NCBI RefSeq assembly: GCF_002250625.1 | Contig: NZ_NMVQ01000001.1 | Coordinates: 186,001 to 250,000 of the forward strand | Origin: Enemella dayhoffiae | Lineage (GTDB): Bacteria; Actinomycetota; Actinomycetes; Propionibacteriales; Propionibacteriaceae | DNA length: 64,000 nt | Reading direction: 5' to 3' | Shown: piece by piece, positions 7,359 to 15,566 of the stretch | Position numbering within the stretch: position 1 is the first letter of the stretch | Layout: the number at the start of each line of letters is the position of its first letter | Program-made: the position numbers and the translations under genes | Notes under the pieces: generated by a model | What the model was told of the DNA's origin: nothing | Database searches by the model: none | The model's input: only the letters and a program-made list of their open reading frames with translations

Positions 7359-8678
7359 TCAACCAGGTCGGGGGAATCGGAAGCGGGCATGCTGGCGTGG
7401 CGCGCGGTTGCGGTCGAAGACCTCGGGCGGGATGACGAAGGGGAGGCCGTCTTCGTCGAGGCGGATGGCCCAGCGGTCGGGGTTGTCGGCATTCCAGGGT
7501 CGGTCGCGGGCGGGTTCGACCTGGCGGTGGTGGTGTGGGCACAGCAGTACCAGGTTCCACAGTTTCGTCGGGCCGTACGCCCACCACGGTTGGATGTGGT
7601 GGGCCTCGCAGTCCTCGGGCGGATGGGTGCAGCCGGGGAACACACACCCCAGGTCACGGGCGACCAATGCCGCCCGGATTTCGGGGGTGACCAGCCGCTG
7701 CGGCGTGCCGAGTTCCATCGGGACGCCCTTGCCGTTCATCACGATCGGCAGGATGTCGGCATCACAGGCCAGCCGGCGGAGTTCGGTCGTGGACAGGTGT
7801 TCCCCGCACGACACCTGCGCGGTGCCGAGGCCGGTGCGGAGGGTCTCGAAGTCAACGAGGACTGAGATCCTGGGACGATCGCCACCATTCTTGGGTGCGT
7901 CCCCGACCTTCGCGGCGCGGCGGATGAGGATCATCAGCGCGTCGGCCCTCATTTGCGCCCGGGTCGGCGGGACCGCGTCGGTTTCGGTCGCGGCGCGCCA
8001 GAGTGCGGACTCGTGGGCCTTCAACAACGCGGCGAGTTCTTCCCCGTCGGCGAGCGGGAGCTTGCCGGTGAGGATGTAGGACCCGTGATGATCGGGCGCC
8101 AATGACAGCCGCCGATTCTTCTCGGCGTGCAGGCGTTCGGCCTCCAACCGCGCGGCCTCTTGCGCGTCGGTGCCGTCGGGGTCGATGGTTTGGCGGACGT
8201 GGAGGGAGAGCTTACGCAGGTCGTCGGGGGCGAAGTCGGCGGCGAACCCGACCATCAGTTCTTGGGCCCGATCCGACTCTGCGGCCGACAGCGTCTCGGG
8301 GAGGTTCTGCAGCCCAGTGAGGATGCCGCGGATCTGGCTATCCGATAGCAGCCCGGCACACGCCGCCTCGGCGATCAGGCTGAAACGGTCAAACAGAGTC
8401 GTTGCCTGTTTCACGATCCGGCGTGCCTCGCGGCTGCTGTGCCGATGGTGCCGGGTGAGGAACGTGGCGGTGGAGCACAGGTGGGTTCGTTCGGCGGCTT
8501 CGCGCTGCTCGGACTCCGCGATCACTTTCGCACGCGCTGCTGCGACCGCGGCGGCCATCGCATCCGCGCGATCAAGGAGTGCGAGAATCTCTTGGTCGGT
8601 GAGTAATGCGAGGTTGTCGAGTTCGGGCAGCAGCGACACCGCGGTGATCACCGTGGGGGTGTCGGCTGCTGTGCTCAT
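7359..8678 (-). CDS. DUF222 / HNH endonuclease (13E12 repeat family)
   Basis: A 439-residue protein with a long N-terminal DUF222 region and a C-terminal HNH nuclease domain at about residues 340-385. The nuclease has the zinc and catalytic arrangement CVFPGC ... CEAHHIQPW ... NLVLLCPHHH, i.e. two Cys-x(n)-Cys pairs and the His-His/Asn/His core. The family is abundant and multicopy in Actinobacteria and cellular function is unknown; DNA cleavage is inferred from the HNH core. The ATG start gives a normal family length. The gene is isolated, with no operon partner, and lies between inverted repeats, which points to duplication or mobility within the genome. Confidence 0.88.
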   Translation of the reverse strand: MSTAADTPTVITAVSLLPELDNLALLTDQEILALLDRADAMAAAVAAARAKVIAESEQREAAERTHLCSTATFLTRHHRHSSREARRIVKQATTLFDRFSLIAEAACAGLLSDSQIRGILTGLQNLPETLSAAESDRAQELMVGFAADFAPDDLRKLSLHVRQTIDPDGTDAQEAARLEAERLHAEKNRRLSLAPDHHGSYILTGKLPLADGEELAALLKAHESALWRAATETDAVPPTRAQMRADALMILIRRAAKVGDAPKNGGDRPRISVLVDFETLRTGLGTAQVSCGEHLSTTELRRLACDADILPIVMNGKGVPMELGTPQRLVTPEIRAALVARDLGCVFPGCTHPPEDCEAHHIQPWWAYGPTKLWNLVLLCPHHHRQVEPARDRPWNADNPDRWAIRLDEDGLPFVIPPEVFDRNRAPRQHARFRFPRPG

Positions 8679-8793
8679 GGTCCAAGTACATCAGCCGGGT
8701 CTGACAGTCTTGCCCCGAAAACGGCCCGAAACGGCTGTGTGGGCAGAAAAAAGTTTGAGAAACTTTGGCCACTCCAGTCACAACGTTACGGCG

Positions 8794-8852
8794 GGTGGCT
8801 TCGACAAGCTCAGCCACCATACGGCTTCGACTCTCAAGTTCGCTCAGCCACC
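8794..8852. repeat. Dispersed TTCGACAAGCTCAGCC-type repeats
   Basis: GGTGGCT-TCGACAAGCTC-AGCCACC at 8794-8817 is a palindrome built on the dispersed repeat; a degenerate second copy follows at 8823-8852. They lie just outside the right inverted repeat and mirror the degenerate copy at 7234-7265. Confidence 0.7.
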
Positions 8853-8863
8853 GTGGGCCTGGA

Positions 8864-9009
8864 AACTGGTCGTTGGGCGCTGAGGTGGTGGAGGCGGAAA
8901 GGGCGTCGGGGCGTGGTCGGGCGTACCGAGCTGAAGACCAGACCGGCGGCAGCACAAACCCAACCCGCCAGCGAGGTGGGCGGGACGCCCTTTCCGCCGC
9001 AACCACCGG
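8864..9009. repeat. Right copy of the ~150-bp palindromic repeat
   Basis: Inverted counterpart of 7078-7228, differing at only a handful of positions. The internal arms GGCGGAAAGGGCGTC (8893-8907) and GACGCCCTTTCCGCC (8984-8998) are exactly conserved between the two copies, while several differences fall in the loop. Confidence 0.75.
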
Positions 9010-9017
9010 ACGCAACC

Positions 9018-9092
9018 AGGCTTCGACAGACTCAGCCAGCGTAGGGCCTCGACAGGCTCAGCCGACGTACGGCTTCGACAGGCTCGGCCAAC
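9018..9092. repeat. Three tandem dispersed repeats upstream of phnD
   Basis: Three variants of GGCTTCGACAGGCTCAGCC lie about 27 bases apart. Bases 9093-9238, between them and phnD, hold a possible PhoP half-site GTTCATC at 9146-9152 without a convincing 11-base partner, and otherwise nothing recognisable apart from the ribosome binding site. Confidence 0.75.
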
Positions 9093-9238
9093 GTGGGGAA
9101 CTTGTAGCGCAACTCCGGGAACCTCTCGCCGTGGCTTTGCCGAGTGTTCATCGACGCTGGGTCCTCGCTTAGTCCCGTTCCCCTTGAGTTTGGCTGTCGG
9201 CCGACTGGTCGGTCGCAGTCCTCACCCAAGGAGCAACC

Positions 9239-10192
9239 GTGAGCAGCACCCGCACCCGTGCCCTGTATCTGGCCGGATCCCTCACCCTGATCCTGGCCAC
9301 CGCCGCCTGCGGTCAGTCCGCGGCCCAGTCGGGCTCCGCGTCCGGCGGCGGCTCCAAGGACACCATCGTGATCGCCGCGGTGCCCTCGGAGCAGTCGCAG
9401 AGCCTGCAGAACCAGTACGACCCGGTGATCAAACTGCTGGAGAAGGAGACCGGCAAGAAGATCCAGTTCCAGAACGCCACGGACTACGCCGCGGTGATCG
9501 AGGGGCAGCGGGCCGGCAAGATCGACCTGGCCGGGTACGGCCCCTTCTCCTACAAGATCGCCAAGGACGGCGGCGTACCCGTCGAGCCCGTCGGCACCCC
9601 GGTGAAGACCAAGGACACCCCGCCCGGCTACTACTCGATGGGTTGGGTGCCCGGGAACTCCCCGATCGCCTCGCTCAACGAGTTCAAGGGCAAGAAGGTG
9701 TGCTTCGTCGACAAGGCGTCCACCTCCGGCTACCTCTACCCCAGCGCCGGCCTGAAGGCCGTCGGCATCGACCCCGAGAAGGACGTCACCCCGGTGATGG
9801 CCGGCGGTCACGACGCGTCCCTGCTGGCGATCAAGTCCGGCCAGTGTGAGGTCGGCTTCGCCTACGACACGATGATCGACCAGGTCATCGCCAAGGGCTC
9901 GCTGAAGCAGGGAGATGTCAAGCAGGTCTGGAAGTCCGAGCAGATCGCCGGCTCCCCGCTGGCGATGAACACCAAGACCCTCGACGCCAACACCCAGGCC
10001 AAGATCCGCGAGGCGATCACCAAGAAGGCGAACGTCCCCGCGCTGGTCGAGGCGGGCATCTGCCCGAGCGCCGACAAGTGCGACATGCCCGACAAAGTGA
10101 AGTATGGCTACGTCGCGATCGACGACAAGGCCTACGACGGCATCCGCAAGGTGTGCGAGGTGACCAAGTCGGAAGCGTGCAACAAGGCATGA
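9239..10192 (+). CDS. phnD: Phosphonate ABC transporter substrate-binding lipoprotein
   Basis: Extracytoplasmic binding protein of 317 residues that captures phosphonate or phosphite-type ligands. It has a lipoprotein signal with lipobox ATAAC (Cys24) and a Ser/Gly linker before the mature domain. The PhnD-type body contains IAAVPSEQSQ, YDPVIKLLEKETGK, DYAAVIEGQRAGKIDLAGYGPFSY and VCFVDKASTSGYLYP, the last being the conserved ligand-site stretch. GTG start with AAGGAG at good spacing. It is the first gene of the importer and overlaps phnC by four bases. Specificity (2-aminoethylphosphonate versus others) cannot be read from the sequence. Confidence 0.9.
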   Translation: MSSTRTRALYLAGSLTLILATAACGQSAAQSGSASGGGSKDTIVIAAVPSEQSQSLQNQYDPVIKLLEKETGKKIQFQNATDYAAVIEGQRAGKIDLAGYGPFSYKIAKDGGVPVEPVGTPVKTKDTPPGYYSMGWVPGNSPIASLNEFKGKKVCFVDKASTSGYLYPSAGLKAVGIDPEKDVTPVMAGGHDASLLAIKSGQCEVGFAYDTMIDQVIAKGSLKQGDVKQVWKSEQIAGSPLAMNTKTLDANTQAKIREAITKKANVPALVEAGICPSADKCDMPDKVKYGYVAIDDKAYDGIRKVCEVTKSEACNKA

Positions 10193-11037
10193 CCGCCGCC
10201 GAGCCGACCATCGTCCTGGACCACGTCACCAAGCAGTTCTCCCCGACGGTCAAGGGGCTGGACGACGTGTCGGTTGCCTTCGCCGCCAACCGGGTGACGG
10301 TCCTGCTCGGCCTGTCGGGGTCGGGCAAGTCGACGATGTTGCGGCACATCAACGGTCTGCACCGCCCCACCAGCGGCGAGATCTCCGTGCTCGGCACCCG
10401 GGTCGACAAGGCCCGGGAGGCCGAGTTGCGGCGGCTGCGCCGCCGGATCGGGTTCATCTTCCAGCACTTCCACCTGGTCGGATCCATGTCGGTGCTGGAG
10501 AACGTGTGCACCGGTCGGCTCGGCAGCCTGAAAGGTCCGCGGCTGTCGCTGTTGACCTATCCGAAGACGGTACGCCGGGACGCGCTCGAACAGCTCGATC
10601 GGGTGGGGCTGGCCGACCGGGCGTACCAGCGAGCCGACACGCTCTCCGGCGGCCAGCAGCAGCGGGTCGCCATCGCGCGAGCGCTGATCCAGCGGCCGAA
10701 GATCCTGCTCGCCGACGAACCCGTCGCCTCGCTCGACCCGGTGTCGGCGAACCAGGTGATGGAGCTGATCGGCCGGATCAGCCGGGAGGAACAGCTGACC
10801 GTCGTGTGCAGCCTGCACCAGGTGCAGTTGGCGATGCACTTCTCCGACCACATCGTCGGGTTGCGCCAGGGTTCGGTCGTGCTGGACCGACAGACCGCCG
10901 ACATCGACCGCGGCGAGGCGTTCGAGATCTATGCCAGCGTCGCCGGCGAGGACCAGGGTGACGAGGCGACCGGTGCCGCCCCGGCCCCGGCGACCGCTCC
11001 AGTGGCCACCCCGACGGCGGCGGCGCAACCGCGATGA
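10189..11037 (+). CDS. phnC: Phosphonate ABC transporter ATP-binding protein
   Basis: A 282-residue ATPase that energises phosphonate import. Walker A is GLSGSGKST, the Q-loop lies in IGFIFQHFHLV, the signature is LSGGQQQR, Walker B is ILLADEPVASLDP and the switch region is SLHQVQLA. The PhnC type is supported by LRHINGLHRPTSGEI and by position between phnD and phnE, with 4-base overlaps at both ends. The C-terminal 25 residues are an Ala/Pro/Thr-rich tail of no known role. Confidence 0.9.
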   Translation: MTAAEPTIVLDHVTKQFSPTVKGLDDVSVAFAANRVTVLLGLSGSGKSTMLRHINGLHRPTSGEISVLGTRVDKAREAELRRLRRRIGFIFQHFHLVGSMSVLENVCTGRLGSLKGPRLSLLTYPKTVRRDALEQLDRVGLADRAYQRADTLSGGQQQRVAIARALIQRPKILLADEPVASLDPVSANQVMELIGRISREEQLTVVCSLHQVQLAMHFSDHIVGLRQGSVVLDRQTADIDRGEAFEIYASVAGEDQGDEATGAAPAPATAPVATPTAAAQPR

Positions 11038-12740
11038 CCGCGACCCAGCTGGAGCGGCCGACCGGCACTCCCCCGGTCGAGTTGCCGGAACGTCCCGCGC
11101 CGAGCGCGCGCGGGATCGCCGCCGCGGTGATCATGCTGGGACTGCTGGCGGCCTCGATCTGGTCGGTGATCGAGCTGCGGATCAACGTCGCCTCGTTCAT
11201 CGACTCCGCCGACAACGCGGGCCGGTTCCTGAAACGCATGGTGCCGTTGGATTTCCCGCCGGTCGGTGAGCTGCTGCAACTGGTTTTCCAGACCTTGGCG
11301 ATCGTGTTGCTGGCGACCCTGCTGGGTGTGCTGCTCTCGATCCCGGTGGCGCTGCTGGCCGCCTGGAACACCACCTTGAACACCCCGCTGCGGGTGACCA
11401 GCCGGGCGCTGATCGTGCTCGCCCGTGCCATCCCGGACCTGATCATGGCGATCTTCTTCATGCGCGTGTTCGGCCTGGGTTCCCTGCCCGGTGTGATCGC
11501 GATGGGGTTGCACTCGGTCGGCATGGTCGGCAAGTTGTACGCCGACGCGATCGAGTCGCTGGACAACGGGCCGCAGGAGGCGATCCGGGCCGCCGGCGGT
11601 GGGCGGCTGCAACAGATCACCGCCGGCATCCTGGTTCCGCTCACCCCGCAGATCATCGCCACCGCCCTGCACCGCTTCGACATCAACCTGCGCACCTCGG
11701 TCATCCTCGGCTACGTCGGAGTCGGCGGTATCGGGCTGGCGATGGCGGATTCCCTGCGTTCGTTGAACTATCGTCGAGGGATGGCGCTGGCCCTGGCTGT
11801 GCTGGTGCTGTGCATCGCGGTGGAGCTGCTCTCCGGTGCGCTGCGGACCGCGATCATGGCGCGCACCGGGGCCAGCTCCGGGCATACCACCTGGAGCGAT
11901 CGGCTCACCCGACGAGTGGCCCGGGTCGGGTCGACCTCGGGCGAGGCGAGTACGCCGACCCGGCTGACTCCGCCGTGGGATGGGCCGCGGGTCGGGCGCT
12001 TCGGCGGGATCGCGATCCTGCTGCTGCTGGTGGTGCTGGCCTTCATCGGGGCCGGGATCAAGCCGTCGGATGTCGCTGCCGGGTTCGGAAAGCTGCTGCC
12101 GACGATCGGGCTGTTCCTGCCACCCGGCGGATTCGACATCGTCGACGACATCGTCTCCCAGATGTTGATGACCATCCAGATCGGGCTCGCGGCCACCCTG
12201 CTCGGTGCACTGCTGGCGATCCCGGTGGGGGTGCTCGCCGCGCGCAACGTGGTCGGCAACCGCGCGGTGGCCACCGCGCTGCGCGTGTTCATCGTGATCG
12301 TGCGCGGCATCCCCGAACTGATCATCGCGATCATCTTCGTGGTGATCTCCGGCCTCGGCGGCGTGGCCGGCACGATGGCGCTGGCGATCGGCGCGGTCGG
12401 CCTGCTCGGCAAGCTGATCGCCGACTCTCTCGAGGAGACCGACGTGGCCGTTCAGGAGGCGCTCCGGGCCTCCGGGGCGACACCGCTGCAGGTGTTCTTC
12501 GGGGCGACCATACGCCAGGCCATGCCCGCCTTCGTCGCGCACGTGATGTACCTGCTCGACGTGAACATCCGTTCCGCCACCCTGCTCGGCATCGTCGGCG
12601 CCGGTGGTATCGGGTTCCTGCTGCTGAATGCCACCCGCGTCCTCGAATTCCCTGTGGTGACGACGATCCTACTGTTCATCCTCGCCACCGTGCTCATCGT
12701 CGAGGCCCTGGCGGTCTTCGTCCGCAAAGCAGTGCAGTGA
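11034..12740 (+). CDS. phnE: Fused phosphonate ABC permease (PhnE1-PhnE2)
   Basis: A 568-residue membrane protein made of two PhnE-type permeases joined head to tail, against about 260-290 residues for a single PhnE. The first half spans about residues 25-285 and the second about 320-568, with a hydrophilic linker near residues 290-318. Each half carries the EAA-type coupling loop (IESLDNGPQEAIRAAGG and LEETDVAVQEALRASGA) and a matching GYVGVGGIG / GIVGAGGIG motif near the end. The fused form would supply both membrane subunits from one gene. The phnDCE set is complete and transcribed together. Confidence 0.88.
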   Translation: MTATQLERPTGTPPVELPERPAPSARGIAAAVIMLGLLAASIWSVIELRINVASFIDSADNAGRFLKRMVPLDFPPVGELLQLVFQTLAIVLLATLLGVLLSIPVALLAAWNTTLNTPLRVTSRALIVLARAIPDLIMAIFFMRVFGLGSLPGVIAMGLHSVGMVGKLYADAIESLDNGPQEAIRAAGGGRLQQITAGILVPLTPQIIATALHRFDINLRTSVILGYVGVGGIGLAMADSLRSLNYRRGMALALAVLVLCIAVELLSGALRTAIMARTGASSGHTTWSDRLTRRVARVGSTSGEASTPTRLTPPWDGPRVGRFGGIAILLLLVVLAFIGAGIKPSDVAAGFGKLLPTIGLFLPPGGFDIVDDIVSQMLMTIQIGLAATLLGALLAIPVGVLAARNVVGNRAVATALRVFIVIVRGIPELIIAIIFVVISGLGGVAGTMALAIGAVGLLGKLIADSLEETDVAVQEALRASGATPLQVFFGATIRQAMPAFVAHVMYLLDVNIRSATLLGIVGAGGIGFLLLNATRVLEFPVVTTILLFILATVLIVEALAVFVRKAVQ

Positions 12741-12825
12741 TTTTGCTGATTCGCGCGCACCGTGCCATCGCGGGGACGCGCTGCCAGACGCTCACCAGCG
12801 ATTTGCTGGCTCGCGCGCCTCGAGC

Positions 12826-13944
12826 TCACACCCCGAACTCGTCCAGCACCCTGCGAGCCAACCCGAAGCTGAGGGTCATGCCGACCCCGCAGGTGACCGA
12901 GACGATCGTGGTGCGGGCGTCGGCGTGCTCGACCAGCAGGTCCGAGTGGGCGCTGGAGGCGTAAACGCCCTGCCAGCGCTGTCGCACCCGCAACCGCTCC
13001 ACCCCCAGGACGGCGGCGATCTCCCGCAGCAGGCGATCGCTGATCTCCTCGTCCAGGAACGGTTCCAGGCTGAGGTCATAGACGTGGGAGTCCCCCACCA
13101 GCAGGCTCCCGTCGGGGCGCGGCGCCAGCATCACGTTGGCGACCATTTCAAGCAGCTCCGGCACCTGCTCGGTCACCTCGGCCCGCACCTCGGTGGCCGC
13201 CGGCATCGCCGCCAACCCGCCGTAGCGCAGCATCGACGTCGCGGTCAGCACGGCCGCGTGCGTGCGTAGCCCTTCCGGCTGGTCCACCAGTGCCATCTGC
13301 AACCCGCAGCGCTGGATGCCCGCCGCATCGGCAACCTCGGGCCACAGCAGGTCGACGTCGTGCCCCACGCAGACCAGCACCCGGTCGGCACGCAACTCGC
13401 CCCGCGTCGTATGCACCACCCCGTCCGCGGCACCCAGGCAGGCCGTACGCCAGTCGAAGCGCACTCCCTCACCGGCCAACCAGTCCGCCAACCGACCGAC
13501 CGTGATCCGCGGATCCACCCGCAGGTCCTGGGTGAGCGCCAACCCGCCGACCAGTCCTCCGGGTTCGGCACCGCCGCGCACCGCGTCGGCGACCTCGGCC
13601 GCGGTGAGCAACCTGGCCCGATCCGGGCGGGCGGCGGCGAACTCCTCCAACAGCATCAACTGGGCCCCACTGCGCGCCACGACCAGCCCGCCGTCGGTGC
13701 GTACCGGCAACCCGCTCGCCTCCGCCGCGGCCAACCACCCCTGGCGGGACGCGGCCACCAGCGCGTCGTGCTCGCTTGGCTGGGCGCTCAGGCAGCAGTG
13801 CCCGAAGTTGCGCACCGAGGCGCCGACCGCCCGGGCGTCGCGGTCGATCACCCGCACGGACAATCCCCGGCGCCGGGCCTCGACAGCGTGGGCGAGACCG
13901 ACGATTCCGGCTCCGACGATGATCAGGTCTGCACTCTCAGCCAC
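12826..13944 (-). CDS. FAD-dependent oxidoreductase, aminophosphonate-associated (TIGR03364/HpnW-like)
   Basis: A DAO-type flavoenzyme of about 372 residues. The N-terminus holds the dinucleotide motif IIVGAGIVGLAHA, and the C-terminus a GVGMTLSFGLAR stretch. Its match is the clade called TIGR03364, which occurs with phosphonatase-like HADs and phosphonate transporters and is thought to deaminate an aminophosphonate oxidatively to the aldehyde. Here it is divergent from exactly such a HAD gene and convergent with phnE, which supports that role. The start is set at GTG 13944 because it places the nucleotide motif near the N-terminus; the ribosome site is weak and a start 66 bases upstream is possible. 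The short gap to phnE contains only a degenerate 22-base direct repeat. Confidence 0.8.
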   Translation of the reverse strand: MAESADLIIVGAGIVGLAHAVEARRRGLSVRVIDRDARAVGASVRNFGHCCLSAQPSEHDALVAASRQGWLAAAEASGLPVRTDGGLVVARSGAQLMLLEEFAAARPDRARLLTAAEVADAVRGGAEPGGLVGGLALTQDLRVDPRITVGRLADWLAGEGVRFDWRTACLGAADGVVHTTRGELRADRVLVCVGHDVDLLWPEVADAAGIQRCGLQMALVDQPEGLRTHAAVLTATSMLRYGGLAAMPAATEVRAEVTEQVPELLEMVANVMLAPRPDGSLLVGDSHVYDLSLEPFLDEEISDRLLREIAAVLGVERLRVRQRWQGVYASSAHSDLLVEHADARTTIVSVTCGVGMTLSFGLARRVLDEFGV

Positions 13945-14004
13945 GCTGCCATCGTGCCCCGGCAACCCCACCCGGGAGGCGGCGGAAGCACGACTTGTAG
14001 CAGC

Positions 14005-14060
14005 ATTCACCGCCCGTTCACCGCTGCGTCGCCGATTGCTCGTCCGCCCCGGCCTAGCAT
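14005..14060 (+). promoter_or_regulatory. PHO-box-like direct repeats and -10 of the phosphonate degradation operon
   Basis: ATTCACC-GCCC-GTTCACC at 14005-14022 gives two 11-base-spaced direct repeats matching the GTTCACC consensus of actinobacterial PhoP boxes; a degenerate third unit CGTCGCC follows in phase. A plausible -10 TAGCAT lies at 14055-14060 and the ATG at 14076. The box would sit upstream of the -35 region, as expected for activation by PhoP under phosphate limitation. It also lies in the shared intergenic region with the divergent FAD oxidase gene. Confidence 0.55.
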
Positions 14061-14075
14061 CACCCGGGAGGTCCT

Positions 14076-14786
14076 ATGCCGCACTCAGTCTGCCCTGCCC
14101 TGATCGCCTTCGACATGGCCGGCACCACCATCGACGAGCACGACATCGTCTATACGACCCTGCGCGAGGTCACCACCGCCGCCGGGGCCAGCTATGACGA
14201 GGACACGTTCGCCAGCTGGACCGGCACCGAGAAGCGTGGCGCCATCGCCGGTCTGCTCGGCTCCGACGACGAGGCCGAGATTGACCGCGTGCACACGGAA
14301 TTCGTCGGTGAGCTCTCGCGTCGGTACGCCACCCGGCCACCGGTGCCCTGTCCGGGGATCGAGGCCGCGTTCGAGCGGTTGCGCGGACTCGGCGTACGCC
14401 TGGCGCTGACGACGGGCTTCGACCGGCCCACCACCGACCAGCTGCTGGACGCGCTGGGGTGGCGTACCGGAGCCGACGGCCAGATCGACGCCGTGGTCTG
14501 CGCCACCGAGGTGGAGCGGGGGCGCCCCGCGCCGGACCTGATCCGGGCCGTGATGCGCGAGGTCGGGGTGGACGACCCCGCGGATGTCTGGGCGGTCGGC
14601 GACACCGCCGCCGACCTGAAGGCCGCGGCGGCGGCCGGGGCCGTGGGCGTGGGCGTCCTCACCGGGGCCGGCACCCGGGAGCTGCTGTCGGCCCACCCGC
14701 ACCGCTGGATCCTGGACACCGCGGCCGAGGTCGCCGATCTGGTCGAGGCGATCGACCGGCCCGACAAGCCCGTGGCGCGGCCGTGA
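14076..14786 (+). CDS. Phosphonatase-like HAD hydrolase (PhnX-like, TIGR03351 type)
   Basis: A 236-residue HAD-superfamily enzyme that would cleave the C-P bond of a phosphonoaldehyde made by the adjacent flavoenzyme. Motif I is FDMAGTT with nucleophile Asp13; motif II is LTTGF; the Mg2+ site is VGDTAADLKAA. Lys53 in the cap (GTEKRGAI) stands where phosphonoacetaldehyde hydrolase carries its Schiff-base lysine; that equivalence is inferred. GGGAGG precedes the ATG. It overlaps the GntR regulator gene by GTGA. The pairing of this HAD with the divergent oxidase gives an aminophosphonate route separate from C-P lyase. Confidence 0.8.
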   Translation: MPHSVCPALIAFDMAGTTIDEHDIVYTTLREVTTAAGASYDEDTFASWTGTEKRGAIAGLLGSDDEAEIDRVHTEFVGELSRRYATRPPVPCPGIEAAFERLRGLGVRLALTTGFDRPTTDQLLDALGWRTGADGQIDAVVCATEVERGRPAPDLIRAVMREVGVDDPADVWAVGDTAADLKAAAAAGAVGVGVLTGAGTRELLSAHPHRWILDTAAEVADLVEAIDRPDKPVARP

Positions 14787-15478
14787 CCGATCCCAGAGCG
14801 CGCGAGCTGGCCGCCGAACTGTCCGCCGAGATCGCCGGGTGGGCAAAGGGCACCCGCGTGCCGAGCGAGCACCAGCTGATGGCGCGGTTTCGGGTGTCGC
14901 GGTCGGTGGCGCGGTCGGCGCTGCAACTGCTCGAGCAGCAATACCTGGTGCGGCGCTCCCAGGGGGCGGGCACGTTCGTGCACCACCGGCTCGACTATGT
15001 GATCGGCCGCAATCGCCGCCCCTCGCTGCACCGGACGATCACCGAGTCGGGTGGCAGGGCGCGCACATTCGTGCTCTCGGTACGCCAGGAGGAGCCTCCG
15101 CCCGAGGTGCGCGAGGCCGTCGGCGGCCACGGCCCGCTGACCCGGCTGGAGCGGCTCGCCTATCTCGACGATGAGGTGGTCACCTTTCTGCAGGAGTGGT
15201 TCGCCGACGGGGTGGCACCGCACCTGGACGTCGGGATGAACGTGATCGACTCGGTCGAGGAACTACTGCGCGGGTTGCGGTTCCAGCCGGTGCGCGCGAC
15301 CTGTCGGGTGACCGTCGCCTGTCCCCCGGACCGGATGTGCGACCGGCTCGAGCTCGAACACGGTTCCCACGCGTGGAGCGTGGACAGCCTCAACCTCGAC
15401 GAGCCCACCGGGCGGCCACTGTTCTACAGCTGCAACTGGACCCGGATCGACCTGGTCCGGTTCGTCTGCGAGCTCTGA
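14783..15478 (+). CDS. phnF: GntR/HutC-family regulator of phosphonate genes (PhnF-like)
   Basis: A 231-residue regulator. The N-terminal winged helix is degenerate but recognisable: TRVPSEHQLMARFRVSRSVA and then RSALQLLEQQYLVRRSQGAG. The C-terminal UTRA-type effector domain runs from about residue 75 and includes RTFVLSV and LTRLERLAYLDDEVV. It lies between the HAD hydrolase and phnG, where PhnF normally stands in actinobacterial phn loci. The GTG start overlaps the previous stop. It probably represses the operon in the absence of a phosphonate metabolite. No palindromic operator was identified with confidence; bases 15479-15566 hold the phnG leader. Confidence 0.82.
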   Translation: MTDPRARELAAELSAEIAGWAKGTRVPSEHQLMARFRVSRSVARSALQLLEQQYLVRRSQGAGTFVHHRLDYVIGRNRRPSLHRTITESGGRARTFVLSVRQEEPPPEVREAVGGHGPLTRLERLAYLDDEVVTFLQEWFADGVAPHLDVGMNVIDSVEELLRGLRFQPVRATCRVTVACPPDRMCDRLELEHGSHAWSVDSLNLDEPTGRPLFYSCNWTRIDLVRFVCEL

Positions 15479-15566
15479 CCAACCGCGACCCGGTTTCATG
15501 AGTCCGTAACCGGACGTTTGCCGAGCGGCCGGGCCAGCGCCACGCCGCGGCAGCAGGCTGACCGTC

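Larger units (their letters stand above)
7078..9009. mobile_element. Putative mobile unit: DUF222-HNH gene bounded by inverted repeats
   Basis: A single DUF222-HNH gene sits between two inverted ~150-bp repeats and further clusters of the TTCGACAGGCTCAGCC repeat. DUF222-HNH genes (the 13E12 repeat family of Mycobacterium) are multicopy in many Actinobacteria and serve as phage-integration targets. No transposase is present and target-site duplications could not be established. Calling the whole unit mobile is inference from architecture. Confidence 0.4.

Noticed and set aside
9018-9092. CRISPR array made of the TTCGACAGGCTCAGCC copies
   Set aside because: Only three degenerate units with very short and uneven spacers, no cas genes, and the same sequence is dispersed through the window.
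9093-9238. PHO box upstream of phnD
   Set aside because: Only a single GTTCATC half-site was found; no second unit at 11-base spacing.
12741-12825. Attachment-site-like direct repeat (TTTGCTGATTCGCGCGC / TTTGCTGGCTCGCGCGC) after phnE
   Set aside because: The copies differ at several positions, are only about 60 bases apart, and no integrase is present.
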